Origin: Pelargonium nanum
Lineage: Eukaryota; Streptophyta; Magnoliopsida; Geraniales; Geraniaceae
Direction of reading: 5' to 3'
Assembly: GCA_036897485.1 (NCBI GenBank)
Contig: JAYMTF010001522.1
Span: 1-22,924 of the forward strand
Length of the DNA: 22,924 nucleotides
Part shown: positions 1 to 10,380 of the stretch, piece by piece
Numbering within the stretch: the first letter of the stretch is position 1
Layout of the letters: each line of letters begins with the position of its first letter
The notes under the pieces: generated by a model
What the model was told of the DNA's origin: nothing
Seen by the model: only the letters and a program-made list of their open reading frames with translations
The model's database searches: none
Made by a program: the position numbers and the translations under genes

Positions 1-1366
1 TTCTAAAGTTTTTATTTACAGTTTATTTATTCCAAACGCAATAGTTTAGATTTCTTTCACTAATACAAACATAGTAATGTCAACTTTTCAGTAATCTTCA
101 TTTCAGTAAATCTATATTCCCGTAATATTCACAATCTATAATATTTTACATTTCTCGAACCAAACGATACCGTAAGACGGCTACATGGCGAATATATACA
201 CACGAATACACATACATACATGTGCCAAATTCAATGGAGCAATGTTAGAGAGTCTGGCCTAAGCTTAGCTGGTACCCATATATTAGCAACTACTTGTCAT
301 TTCATTTGTAGGGCCTTCCACAACTTGTTATGTCCATTTAATTCTGGAAAAGTGAAAGCTAGTGACCATTTTCTACTCTCGATTGTGATTTCCACACATG
401 AATCCTGATTAATTTCACTCTCAATTCGATTATTGATCCATTCCTCATCAGTAGGGGGAAAAAAATTGTTTTTGTCACTTTGGTAAACAAAAACAAAAAC
501 AATTGAAGCATGAAGGGACTGATAGACAAGAAGACACAATAATAAAATGGTAGGGTCTGTGTCCATAATACAGCTGATGATGAGCAAAAAAATACAATTA
601 TACAGTTCAATAGGCATTTCTTTAACAGCAGACACACAATTGGAGAGAAATTTTAACTTTGTCATTTCATTTTGTATTTATGTTACAACGTTCTTAAAGT
701 TATAACTTTCAACAATTTTGTGTCACTAAATTTATTCACGATAGTTTAAATTGAATGTTTTTGTTTATGTTTGTTAATAAAAATCGTAATGAGAATACAA
801 TTCTAAGGCATCGTTAATGTCTAATGATGGTCTTTTTTTTTTTGTTATGAGAATGAGTCAAAATAAAAATCTCACTCTAAATTTGTTGGTCCATACAAAT
901 TAATGGAGGTTGGTTTAAATCTTGAAAAAGAGGCTCTAAAATGCAAGTGTAATTGTCATCCATATTATATATGGCATTGTCATAGCACTTCTCTGAAACC
1001 TACCTTTGTATTATGGATGATTCTGTTATCTACTTGTGGTTTTGGTTGTTTCAGTTTATAGTAATCTTTTTGTATTTGGGTTGTTGAGTGTTGTTTTCTT
1101 ATTTTCTTCACCTTTATTGGTCTACTCACTCACTCTTTTGTGTGCTTTCCTTTTCAAGAGCCACTTGAATACAAAAATCTTTTGTAGATATTAAAAACCA
1201 TCAAATATAGGCCTTTGAGGTCCTAACAGGGTCAACAATATTGATTTTGAAGATTTAACTATTTGAAAATTGTGTCATCTTCTTGCTCATTATTCATTAG
1301 ATTATCACAAACAAATCGATCACAATTAGGAAATCTAAAGTGGTCAACAAAAGAAGCAACCACTAA
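1..1366. other. AT-rich intergenic region, no recognisable gene
   Basis: No convincing gene was found. The longest open frame runs on the minus strand from 665 to 297. Its last 55 or so residues, just before the stop, have a mixed acidic/basic composition that looks more protein-like than the hydrophobic stretch before it. I recognise no family and see no clear neighbouring exon, so it could be a decayed last exon or chance. The rest is low-complexity A/T sequence with short homopolymers, for example a T run near 832-843. Confidence 0.6.
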
Positions 1367-1608
1367 TATATATTGTGGAGAAGAGGTTAGGGATTCTAAA
1401 CCAAGAATTATTTGGTTTAGGTTAAGCCACCAATGAGATTATGGCAACTCATTAAAAATATTGGATCTGGGAGGGTCACTCCGCTCCCACCAATTCACTT
1501 GGGTGGGTAAGAGTGAATTTAAATTAGGTGTCATCAACTCATTGGCTTGACTTAAGCTAAGCCAATATTTATTGGCTTAGATCCCTTATTCTCTTGTGGA
1601 GAATATAT
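1367..1608. mobile_element. MITE-like foldback element
   Basis: About 240 bp with imperfect terminal inverted arms. The left arm (about 1373-1435) pairs with the right arm (about 1532-1599) over roughly 60 bp at about 70-75 percent by eye. Each arm is itself palindromic. Positions 1557-1580 contain a perfect 11-bp stem (CTAAGCCAATA) with a 2-base loop, and 1396-1420 contain the diverged partner (CTAAACCA...TGGTTTAG). The centre holds two more small hairpins, GGGAG...CTCCC near 1469-1487 and ATTCACTT...AAGAGTGAAT near 1493-1518. No coding capacity is visible. Flanking ATATAT on both sides could be a target duplication, but the sequence is too simple to be sure. Calling it a non-autonomous DNA transposon is inference from structure; the superfamily is unknown. 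Confidence 0.55.
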
Positions 1609-3817
1609 ATAATATGATCATGTGTAGCATATGTCAATTTTGTAATAACAAATTGAAACTTGACTGCTTATTGGTTAGTGGTTAGTGATTTGATAGTGAT
1701 TCGATGCACTATATGTTAAGTTCAACAAAGTTGTACCTATGCTCTTCGATTTTTCAAACACATGCCATTATTTATCAACTTTTTTTCTTTTTTCACTATA
1801 ATTAAATCAAATAATTATATATACGACCAAAGTCTTGTGTTAGATAGAGCACCCCATTTTCTGTGGTTTAGATTGGTAGTTGATTGAAACGCAGAAAAAC
1901 ATTTAAAACTCATTTATAGGGACAAGTGAGCTAATGATGTACGGACATATAAGACTAATTTAAAAGTATAATTGAGGAGTGAATATGGTATGAAGGTCAT
2001 ACATCAATATGGTTGTAGCTCATAAATTTCATTAACTCTAGCAATGGAAATGTACTAACACTTTAATATTCATGATATACTAATGCTAGTAGTGGTGACA
2101 TACGTATCTCAACAAATTACTTCATTCTTTTACGCTAATAGTTAAGCAATAATCAACATTCTTCATGTCAAGATGTTAAAAACTTTTTAGATTTTGTTGC
2201 GTCTCGTGTTTAAGTTACAGAAACGCAACTTTATTATAATTACTTTCAATTGTATATGTGTATGAAGTTTAATTTAATGTAGTATTAAGAATATTAATAA
2301 GTTAGTAACTTACATAGTACGTACCTCAACGAGCTACTTCGTTTCTTAAGATTAACAATCTTTTTTAGTTAAGCTATTATCTTGATCATTTTCTCTATTT
2401 TACACGTTCCTTGAAGATCTTACTAAAGCATCTAACGTCGCCAATAGAACCTCTATTGGTGTTACCTCCGAAATTTCTTCTATCATATATTATGTTGATG
2501 GTGCGAACGACATATATACCCCAAATCAACTAGGGTATGAAGAACTTCTCAACAATGTTGAAGAAAGAGACCTTTTTTTTAATAAGTCTAATGACACATC
2601 ATTCTATACATTCAAAAGCATAAAAACCATAATTAAGATGTATGCAAGATGGACATAAATGCAACTTTTTGCGGCACATGAGAGCAATGCATTATTACAC
2701 AGAAGTCAGCAGAGATTACAAGCATAACAATATTATAGTTATAAATGGGAACTCATAAATATTCCACGCGCAACAAATATATGTTTTTTTTTTCCTGATA
2801 AAGACTGCTCGTAAAACGCCGTGAATAATCTCAATCTTTAAAGACGTAACGTTATGTGCGAAAACAAGATCTTATCGATCGAATTTTGAGTCACTACTTC
2901 TTTTTAGCAATATAATCTATTATAATACACTATTATCAAAACAGTCACTTTAAACCTTAAAGAAGCAAGTGTTTGTATTTCTATAATGACAATTCTATAA
3001 ATGTCACTGACCTTGTTGGTCCAATTATCGGGACTTCAAAATTCAAAACTTTTAAATAAAGAAAGCCAACTTTCTATTATGCTTTTATCTCTTTCACATT
3101 GACTATAGACTACCATAGTTGACTTGAAAAGTGAATTAATTTCTTAAATACTTGCTTTGTTGTTGCACTAACAAAAACATCATGTCTTTCTAGAAAGGCT
3201 GAAATTTGGGTATCTATTCTTTACCAGTTTTAAACAACAAACAATTGTTGTGGATGCTCACAGAATAATTATGTATTTTATAATTGATTTGTGTTTTATG
3301 CTATACAGCCTTTCATTACTAATATTGTAGTTATCTCAAAAAAAAAAAGAAAAAAAAAAGAGATTTAAGACTTGTTCTATAAAATGTTCAAAGTTGGTCC
3401 ATCTATTATAAGTAGGCTGTGAAAATAACCATGATATACTACATAAAATAAAAAATAAAAATATATATCTAAATATGAGGTCGTCGATTTGTATTTTTTT
3501 AAAAATTAAGCGTATTATTTTCTAGTTGACAAAATCAAAACTAATATAACAGCATGACATTACTGTCTATAAGAAAATCACAACGGAACATCATAGCTTG
3601 AGTTGAGGTCAATTTGGTCATAAGTTGTTGTCAGTTAAGATGTAATTTGGGGTGTAAATCTCACGAGATCTACATAACATCGTGCAAGAGCCTCCAACTT
3701 CATGTGACGAAAGATTCTGCAAAGCCTTCCGTAGACTTCAATGGTCTCAAAATCATTCTATTAGTTTCTCAACAACTAAACATCTTCTTAATATTTAAAT
3801 GTCTATAAATATTGAGT
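1609..3817. other. AT-rich intergenic region, no recognisable gene
   Basis: No open frame with a recognisable domain was seen on either strand. Small features are a perfect 7-bp stem (CCAATAG/CTATTGG, 2441-2459) and two neighbouring A-rich runs near 3340-3360. The short plus-strand frame at 3614-3808 does not resemble a known protein. No transposase or reverse transcriptase motifs were noticed. Confidence 0.6.
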
Positions 3818-3885
3818 TTGTTGAAACACAAAGCCAAATAAAAGAACCAAATTGTTGAAACACCAAGCCAAATAGAGGAACCAAA
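3818..3885. repeat. 34-bp tandem duplication, two copies
   Basis: Copies lie at 3818-3851 and 3852-3885, directly adjacent, with three mismatches in 34 positions, all where the first copy has A. Both begin TTGTTGAAACAC and end GGAACCAAA or AGAACCAAA. The few differences suggest a fairly recent duplication in non-coding DNA. No function is apparent. Confidence 0.85.
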
Positions 3886-5413
3886 CAATCACTTGAAACT
3901 CGGCAAAATCTGAATCTTAACATGCATGATTCTTTGATTCTATTCGCTACTCTAAGAGTAGAAACGTGTTATTATATATTCGTGGTTAAAAAGAACTAGT
4001 TTTATACCATTAATTGTACACTTGCGTAATTTGAAATTGATGGTGCACCAAATTTAAAAGCATCATTACCAAGCACCTTCCTTTCCTTAAAGAATAATGA
4101 AAATGAGAATATTTTACTCTCATTTACATTTAGAAATCGAATCCAACATTCTCTCTCTGAACCCATTACATTTAATACTCTTATTTACATTGCTCTCCCA
4201 TTCACTCAACAACCTTATTTTTATTCTATTCAAACCTTATTTTTGAACCCTATTATTGCTATATTTTTATTTTCTAAATTTATTATTGCTACATTTAATA
4301 CTCTTATTTACATTTAATACTAGTTCACAGTTTTATTTATTTATTTTCAGCACCGCATGGCTTAAACTTACTTTCGACTACAATTATTTTTATATGAACT
4401 TAATAATAAATATATCCAATATGGCAAGTAACTTATTTACACAATACGATTTCTTGTTCACTTGAGAAGGTATATGGAGGTGTGACTTTGAGTAACATAC
4501 AATATATCATATTTATTGTGAACTTGATTTGAAGCAACTTTTCATTAATTTTTATTTGAGTTGTTTGTATGGTAAATGAATTTGTTTAACTAATAAAGAT
4601 AAGAATTTCGATAGAATTCATTTAATAATTACTTGTCCATTTCATTGAAGCTATATAAGAATTTTTTCATCTTTCTTTTAAAAATGTAATTTTTTATATA
4701 TGAAATTAGGTCTAAAATAGTTATATATATATGATCGATATATTGATCGAGTTTTGTGTTCACTACACATTTATGTGTGATATATAATCTAAAGTTGAAA
4801 ACATAAATGCAGAAAGAAAATGTTCATCAATCAACACTAGTTTAAAATTATGTCTACAAAATTTGACACATTACATAATAGCTAGATTTTTTGATTGAAT
4901 ACCTTAAAAAAATGTTTTAACACCATTAATGTTTAAAACAAATTTAATCTTTGTATTTATTTATAGAAAGCTTGACAAATTAAATCTATCTATATATATT
5001 TAATTCAAGTTCATATGTGAATGATATACATTTATCATTTATGATGTCTAATTAGTAACATTAAACAACACAATAACAATCCCCTCAAGTTAAAACAAAA
5101 TTAATGTTATTAATTTAATGAAAAAAGTAGTTCACAACAAGAAAAGAAAAGTGAGAATTGGCTCTCATCATGAGATGAGATAGCTCAAAATTCCATTGGG
5201 TCCAAAAACCCATGTTAAAATAACATATTTTTTTGAAAATAAGACAAACAAAATCCTTGTTAAAAATAAAATAAAAATACTTACATAGTATTTTACAGTA
5301 TTTATTTGCAGGAATTATTGTTTTGTATTGTTATTGCCCTATTTGTAGATAATTCATAATTCTCATCTTCTTCATCATCCAAATCCAACCCTCTGCACTG
5401 AACCATCTCAGGC
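3886..5413. other. AT-rich intergenic DNA and distal promoter of the receptor kinase gene
   Basis: No recognisable gene. The open frame around 4256-4465 is low-complexity and rich in Phe, Leu and Asn, as expected from T-rich DNA. The 3' part of this stretch must include the promoter of the receptor kinase gene that starts at 5541. I could not pick a canonical TATA box with confidence; TATTTATT near 5300 is only a weak candidate. Around 5340-5413 the sequence becomes CT/CA-rich, consistent with a transcribed 5' leader. Confidence 0.5.
4167..4314. repeat. Exact 25-bp direct repeat, 123 bp apart
   Basis: The same 25-base sequence, beginning TACATTTAATACTC, occurs at 4167-4191 and at 4290-4314 in the same orientation. 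The DNA between is T-rich and contains partly related fragments such as ACCTTATTTTT twice near 4210-4240. This looks like an old, decayed local tandem array. No function is apparent. Confidence 0.75.
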
Positions 5414-5500
5414 ATGACCCACCATCACCTTCACTGTTACAGTGACCACCTCTCTCCTCTTTCAAATGCTACAAACCCATCTCTCTCATTTGGTTTCTAA
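5414..5500 (+). other. Possible upstream ORF of the receptor kinase gene (28 codons)
   Basis: The ATG at 5414 opens a 28-codon frame that ends in TAA at 5498-5500, 40 bp before the main start at 5541. It overlaps the in-frame ATG at 5466, which could otherwise extend the receptor by 25 residues. If the transcript includes it, it would tend to lower translation and steer reinitiation to the ATG at 5541. The transcription start is not known, and the peptide (His-rich near its start) resembles nothing I know. This is a candidate only. Confidence 0.3.
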
Positions 5501-5540
5501 TTCCATCTCCACACCCAAAACAGAGCACCAACCCAAAAAA

Positions 5541-8500
5541 ATGCTCCTTTTCCTCTTTTCTCTCCTCTTCCTCTCTCCTCACCTTACTTTCTCTCTCACC
5601 CACGACGGCCTCTTGCTCCTCCAGGCCAAATCCAACCTCTCCGACCCGACCCACTTCCTCTCCTCATGGAACGCTCGCGACCCAACACCCTGCAATTGGA
5701 CCGGCGTCACCTGCGACTCCGCTTCCGGCCTTGTCACGGCCCTCGACCTCTCCACCGCCCAGCTCGCCGGCAATTTACCCGACGTCCTCTGCCGCCTCCC
5801 GGCTCTTTCGTATCTATCCCTCTACGACAACTTCATCGGCTCCTCCATCGCCGCCGTCGACTTCTCTGCCTGCACCAATCTCACCACCCTCATCCTCTCC
5901 TCCAACTATCTCGTGGGTCCCGTCCCCAGCTCCCTCTCTCGAATCCCTAACCTGCAGCACCTGGATCTCAGCGCCAACAACTTCTCCGGCGGGATTCCGG
6001 CGAGCTTCGCGGAGTTCCGGAACCTTCAGACGCTCTCGCTTGCTGGAAACTTTATCAATGGAACCGTACCGTCCTTCCTCGGTAACCTGACGACTCTCAA
6101 GGAGCTTTCGCTCGCGTACAACCCGTTCTCGCCGTCTGAGATACCCAGTGAGCTCGGCAACCTCACGAACCTCGAGATTCTCTGGCTCGCCGGCTGTAAC
6201 CTTGTGGGTCACATTCCTCCGAGCTTGACTCGACTGACTCGGCTCTGGAACTTGGACCTGTCGCTCAATAGGCTCACTGGTCCGATTCCGAGTTCGATCA
6301 ACGAGATGAAGGGTCTGGTGCAGATTGAGCTCTTCAACAACTCCTTGTCCGGCGAGCTACCGGAGAGGTGGTCCAATTTAACAAATTTCCGGCGGCTCGA
6401 TGCTTCGATGAACCAGCTGGTTGGGGCAATTCCAGAGGAGCTGTGCGCTTTATCGCTCGATTCACTGGTTCTTTACGACAACCGACTCTATGGGTCTTTG
6501 CCGGCAAGCATAGCTCGGTCGCCGAACTTGCTTGAGCTTAAATTGTTCAACAATAAGCTCAGCGGGAAGTTGCCGAGCGATCTGGGAAAGAACTCACCGT
6601 TGAATCATGTTGATGTTTCTTATAATGGATTTTCTGGTGGAATTCCGAATAATTTGTGTGCAAAAGGAGCTCTAGAGGAGCTTATAATGATCTACAATGA
6701 GTTTTCCGGGGAGATTCCGGCGAGTCTCGGCCAATGCCATAGCTTGAGCAGGGTGAGGCTGAGGAACAACAAGCTATCCGGTTCAGTTCCGGAAGGCTTG
6801 TGGGGTCTGCCTCATGTGTATTTGCTCGAGCTTGTTGAGAATTCACTATCTGGGAATGTCTCTAACAAGGTCTCTGGAGCATATAATCTTTCGGTTTTGT
6901 TGCTTTCCAAGAACCAGTTTTCTGGGTCTATTCCAGATGGGATTGGATCACTTAGCAATCTTGTTGAGTTTTCTGGTGATGAAAACAGGTTCAGTGGTGA
7001 AATTCCAGGGTCTCTGGTCAAACTGAGTCAGTTGGCTAAGCTTGATCTCAGTGCCAATGAGCTTTCTGGTGGATTGCCTAATGGAGTTCAGGGTTGGAAG
7101 AAGCTCAATGAGCTAAACTTGGCAAACAATAGTTTATCTGGGAACATCCCAAATGAAATTGGAAGCTTGCCTGTGCTTAATTATCTTGATCTTTCGATGA
7201 ATCACTTCTCTGGGAGGATTCCGACTGAGTTGCAGGATTTGAATCTTAACGTGCTCAATTTATCGAGCAATTCGTTCTCTGGGGATATCCCTCCCCTTTA
7301 TGCCAACGAGGGTTACAAGGACAGCTTCCTAGGCAATCCAGGCTTGTGTGGCGATATCTCTGGCCTTTGTGCTGGGAAAGGAGAAGGCAAGAATGAGGGT
7401 TATATGTGGATTCTTAGATCGATATTCATACTTGCTGGCTTAGTGTTTGTTGTTGGGATTCTTTGGTTCTATCTGAAATACAGGCGTTTTAAGACGGATA
7501 AGAATGAAGTTGTTATATCGAAGTGGAGGTCGTTTCACAAGCTTGGTTTCAGTGAATATGAGATTGTTGACTGCCTCAAAGAAGACAATGTGATTGGGAG
7601 TGGGGGTTCTGGGAAAGTCTACAAAGTTGTTACGAGTAACAATGAGGTTGTTGCGGTGAAGAAGCTATGGGGAGCAATAAAGAAAGAGGAAGGCTTGGTT
7701 GGTTCTGAAAAAGATGGGTTTGAAGTTGAAGTAGAGACCTTAGGAAAGATAAGGCACAAGAATATTGTGAGATTGTGGTGTTGTTGCAACACAAATGGCT
7801 GCAAGCTCCTGGTTTATGAATACATGTCAAATGGAAGCTTGGGGGACTTGTTGCATAGTAGCAAGGGAGGTATGTTGGATTGGCCAAGAAGGCTAAAGAT
7901 AGCTCTGGGTGCAGCTGAGGGGCTCTCTTATTTGCATCATGACTGTGTTCCTCCAATTGTACACAGGGATGTAAAATCAAACAACATATTGTTGGATGAA
8001 GATTTTGGAGCCAAAGTTGCAGACTTTGGGCTTGCGAAAATTGTCCAAGGTATAGGAAATGGGGCAGAACCTATGTCTGTGATAGCGGGTTCTTGTGGCT
8101 ACATTGCACCAGGTCAGTAGTAAATTTCTGGATCACACATGTTCATATTAGTTGTTAAGTAGAAATTGATATATACTTTTTGCAGGTCACATGTGTCTTT
8201 CATAACTTGAGCCACAATTTCATCTGTTAAATTAGACTTAAAGATAGTTACAAGTACTATTTGTCTTTACTTTACAAGTCAACTTACATTGTTATTTATT
8301 CATGATTTTAGTATTTTGCAATCCTAGTTTAGATACAATATCTTATTATGAACCGTAGCTTAAATACTCAATTTTGATTTGTCTGTTCTATTATAAACTG
8401 ATGCAGAATACGCATATACTCTTCAAGTCAATGAAAAGAGTGATATCTATAGCTTCGGAGTGGTCATATTAGAGCTGGTAACTGGAAGGCTTCCTACTGA

Positions 8501-8801
8501 TCCAGAGTTTGGCGAGAAGGATTTGGTGAAGTGGGTCTGCGCCACCTTGGACCAGAAAGGAATTGAACACGTTCTCGACTCCAAACTTGATTCTATTTAC
8601 AATCACGAAATTCGCAGGGTCCTTGAAATAGGTCTTCTCTGCACTAGTTCACTTCCCATTAACCGTCCCTCAATGCGAAGGGTGGTGAAATTGCTGCAGG
8701 AGGCAGGTGGTGCAGAGATGAAGCCAAAAACGGAACAGAAAGATGGAAAGCTCTCGCCTTACTACTACGAAGATTCTGCTGATCAAGCAAGCTCAGTTTG
8801 A
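5541..8801 (+). CDS. HSL1: HAESA-like LRR receptor kinase (HSL1 type)
   Basis: Plasma-membrane receptor Ser/Thr kinase of LRR class XI. Exons are 5541-8112 and 8407-8801, giving 988 residues, close to HSL1 (about 1,000). The 294-bp GT-AG intron splits the Glu codon of the APE motif (phase 1). Reading through the donor would stop at a TAG just after 8113, so splicing is needed. The start at 5541 was chosen because a signal peptide (residues 1 to about 20, MLLFLFSLLF) begins there; an ATG at 5466 is also in frame. Domains: LRR N-cap ending CNWTGVTC (about 21-58); about 20 plant LRRs (about 60-600); membrane segment about 623-645; kinase with glycine loop GSGGSGKV at 686, Lys707, HRD 808-810 and DFG 828-830. 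It is an RD kinase with all key residues. The R-V-R pair (Arg404, Arg406) matches the HAESA residues that hold the C-terminus of IDA peptides. The tail DGKLSPYYYEDS is HSL1-like. HAESA-type receptors perceive IDA-type peptides with SERK co-receptors in abscission and related processes; the ligand here is inferred. Confidence 0.9.
8113..8406 (+). other. Intron of the HSL1-like gene
   Basis: The donor is CAG|GTCAGT at 8113 and the acceptor is GATGCAG|AA ending at 8406. The intron is AT-rich, 294 bp. Joining the exons restores GYIAPEYAYTL, the conserved P+1 loop of the kinase. Without splicing the protein would stop two codons past the donor and lose the kinase C-lobe. Confidence 0.93.
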
Positions 8802-10380
8802 GGAATTTGGCTGCAGTTTTGAGGCGAAAAGTAAAACTGGTAACATATTTTCGCCTCTTCATCATGTTTAGATGCATGAACAGATTGTCTCACCCACCAT
8901 GAAAAACATACCTAGCATGACTGTAACAATATATATAGGTTAGTGATTCCTCATTGGTCAAGAAAATGAGAGAACACATTCTTTGCACCTTAGGTGACGG
9001 TCAGATGACAAAACATGTGTTGTAGAATTTGTAGTACCAAAGAAGAGATCATATATTTTCATCAGTAGTTTCTTCTGTACAATTAAATTGTGAAATCTGA
9101 TATATGAGAAAGATCTAGTTTTTGAATCTTTCCTCCATGTGTTCATCATCTGGCTTTCAAGTTCTTTTCTGTGAAGGACAGCTAGACATAAACTTTAATG
9201 TCTGGTGGTTGTGTGGCTTGTGCTTAGTCGTCGCCCAATTAGTGCTTTGTCTGTCTCTGCTTAGCAGCTACTGTGTAGGGTGTGGAGAAGTAGTCTCTTT
9301 CCCAGGAAATTGACAAGAATGGTGTCCCCAAATGTTTGACTTAGAGACCTTATTTATGTAGGACCAATAATAGAGACAATAACAGCTTACTTGGGGTGGG
9401 TCATGTGGCTTCCTGGACAGTGACACTGAGTTTTTAGCTGTGGAAACCTTAACATGGCATGAATATGACACATTGTTGAGACAATTTGCTCAAATTTGTT
9501 TAGATTTGATTCCAAGTATGTAAAATCATTTGAGAAGGCATGCATAAGATAAAATCTACTCATTTGATCTTCTCTTCATGTTCGTTTCCACAGCATTTGG
9601 CACATTCCAAATTGCATTAATGTGGTTTTTTTATTCACATGACATAAGGAAATGGTTTGCTTTTAGTGATTCATTTTGACAAGCCAAATCTTGATTCTGT
9701 TACTGTGTAGCATAGTGATGCAAAAGAGGTAGACAGGGAAAAGTGAAAGGATTGGATTGTGCAATGCAAGAGTCTAGACAACTCACTTTGCTTTCACATG
9801 CTCATATTCTTTGCTGTAGTATATTGTTATGGACAAAGAGAACCGGTTCCGTGCGGTGCCCTAAACTCATGTCTACCATTTCATGATGAAGTAAATCAAC
9901 ATCCATAACAACTTACAAGGCACGTTGGAGAGATTTATTCTTTTGGGTCTTATAATATGGTCTGTAACTAGTAGTGTTCCTAAAACCTTTCGGTTTCATT
10001 GGGGCGAGCGTTTTAAAATTTTGGGTTCCCTCAAAATCTTAAGTTGGAGACTCTTTTCAGGTGTGGTTGGTATTGTCTATAACAAAAAAAAAAAAAAAAT
10101 GTTAAATGCCATTTAGGTAGACATCTGGAGAAGTTTTGAGATATCTGAAGTTCCGTTGTGGTGGACAGCATGGCCTTCGGAGAAAAAAATTAACGTGACA
10201 CTCGGACGCCACGTATTGCGTTTCTGTTTACCGTTTTAACTTGTGAATTTTGTTGAGTAACATTAGATCTAGGAATTAAGTCATTGCAGCGTAAATAATA
10301 AATCGGCATCAACTGTGTTTAGGTTGTGGCTAGGGTTTCTGTGTTCTGTTTTGTCTCAAATTCTGCTCCGGTAAAGTCCA
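8802..10380. other. Intergenic region between the receptor kinase and the 10.4-kb gene
   Basis: The first few hundred bases after 8801 are probably the 3' UTR of the receptor kinase gene. Short open frames at 9122-9313, 9268-9471 and 9925-10116 do not resemble known proteins, and the first and third have no ATG start. A run of 16 A residues lies at 10084-10099. The last stretch (about 10310-10380) is a probable promoter or 5' leader with a telo-box-like TAGGGTTT at 10331-10338. Confidence 0.55.
10331..10338. promoter_or_regulatory. Telo-box-like motif upstream of the 10.4-kb gene
   Basis: TAGGGTTT (AAACCCTA on the other strand) lies 43 bp before the ATG at 10381. Telo-boxes are common near transcription starts of plant genes expressed in growing tissue. 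A single 8-base match may be chance. Confidence 0.3.

Noticed and set aside
5442..5540. Extending the receptor kinase protein upstream to 5442.
   Set aside because: The codon at 5442 is GTG, not a normal start in plants. Starting at 5541 places the hydrophobic signal peptide at the N-terminus as in related receptors.
5579..6212. Several open frames opposite to or overlapping the receptor kinase exon, rich in Arg, Ser and Pro.
   Set aside because: They are by-products of the GC-rich coding sequence in other frames and show no domain.
8113..8120. Treating the receptor kinase as truncated by the TAG at 8118.
   Set aside because: A clear GT donor and AG acceptor restore the conserved APEYAYTL sequence, so the stop is inside an intron.
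10084..10099. A16 run considered as the tail of a SINE or other retroposed copy.
   Set aside because: No target-site duplication or Pol III box A/B was found near it.
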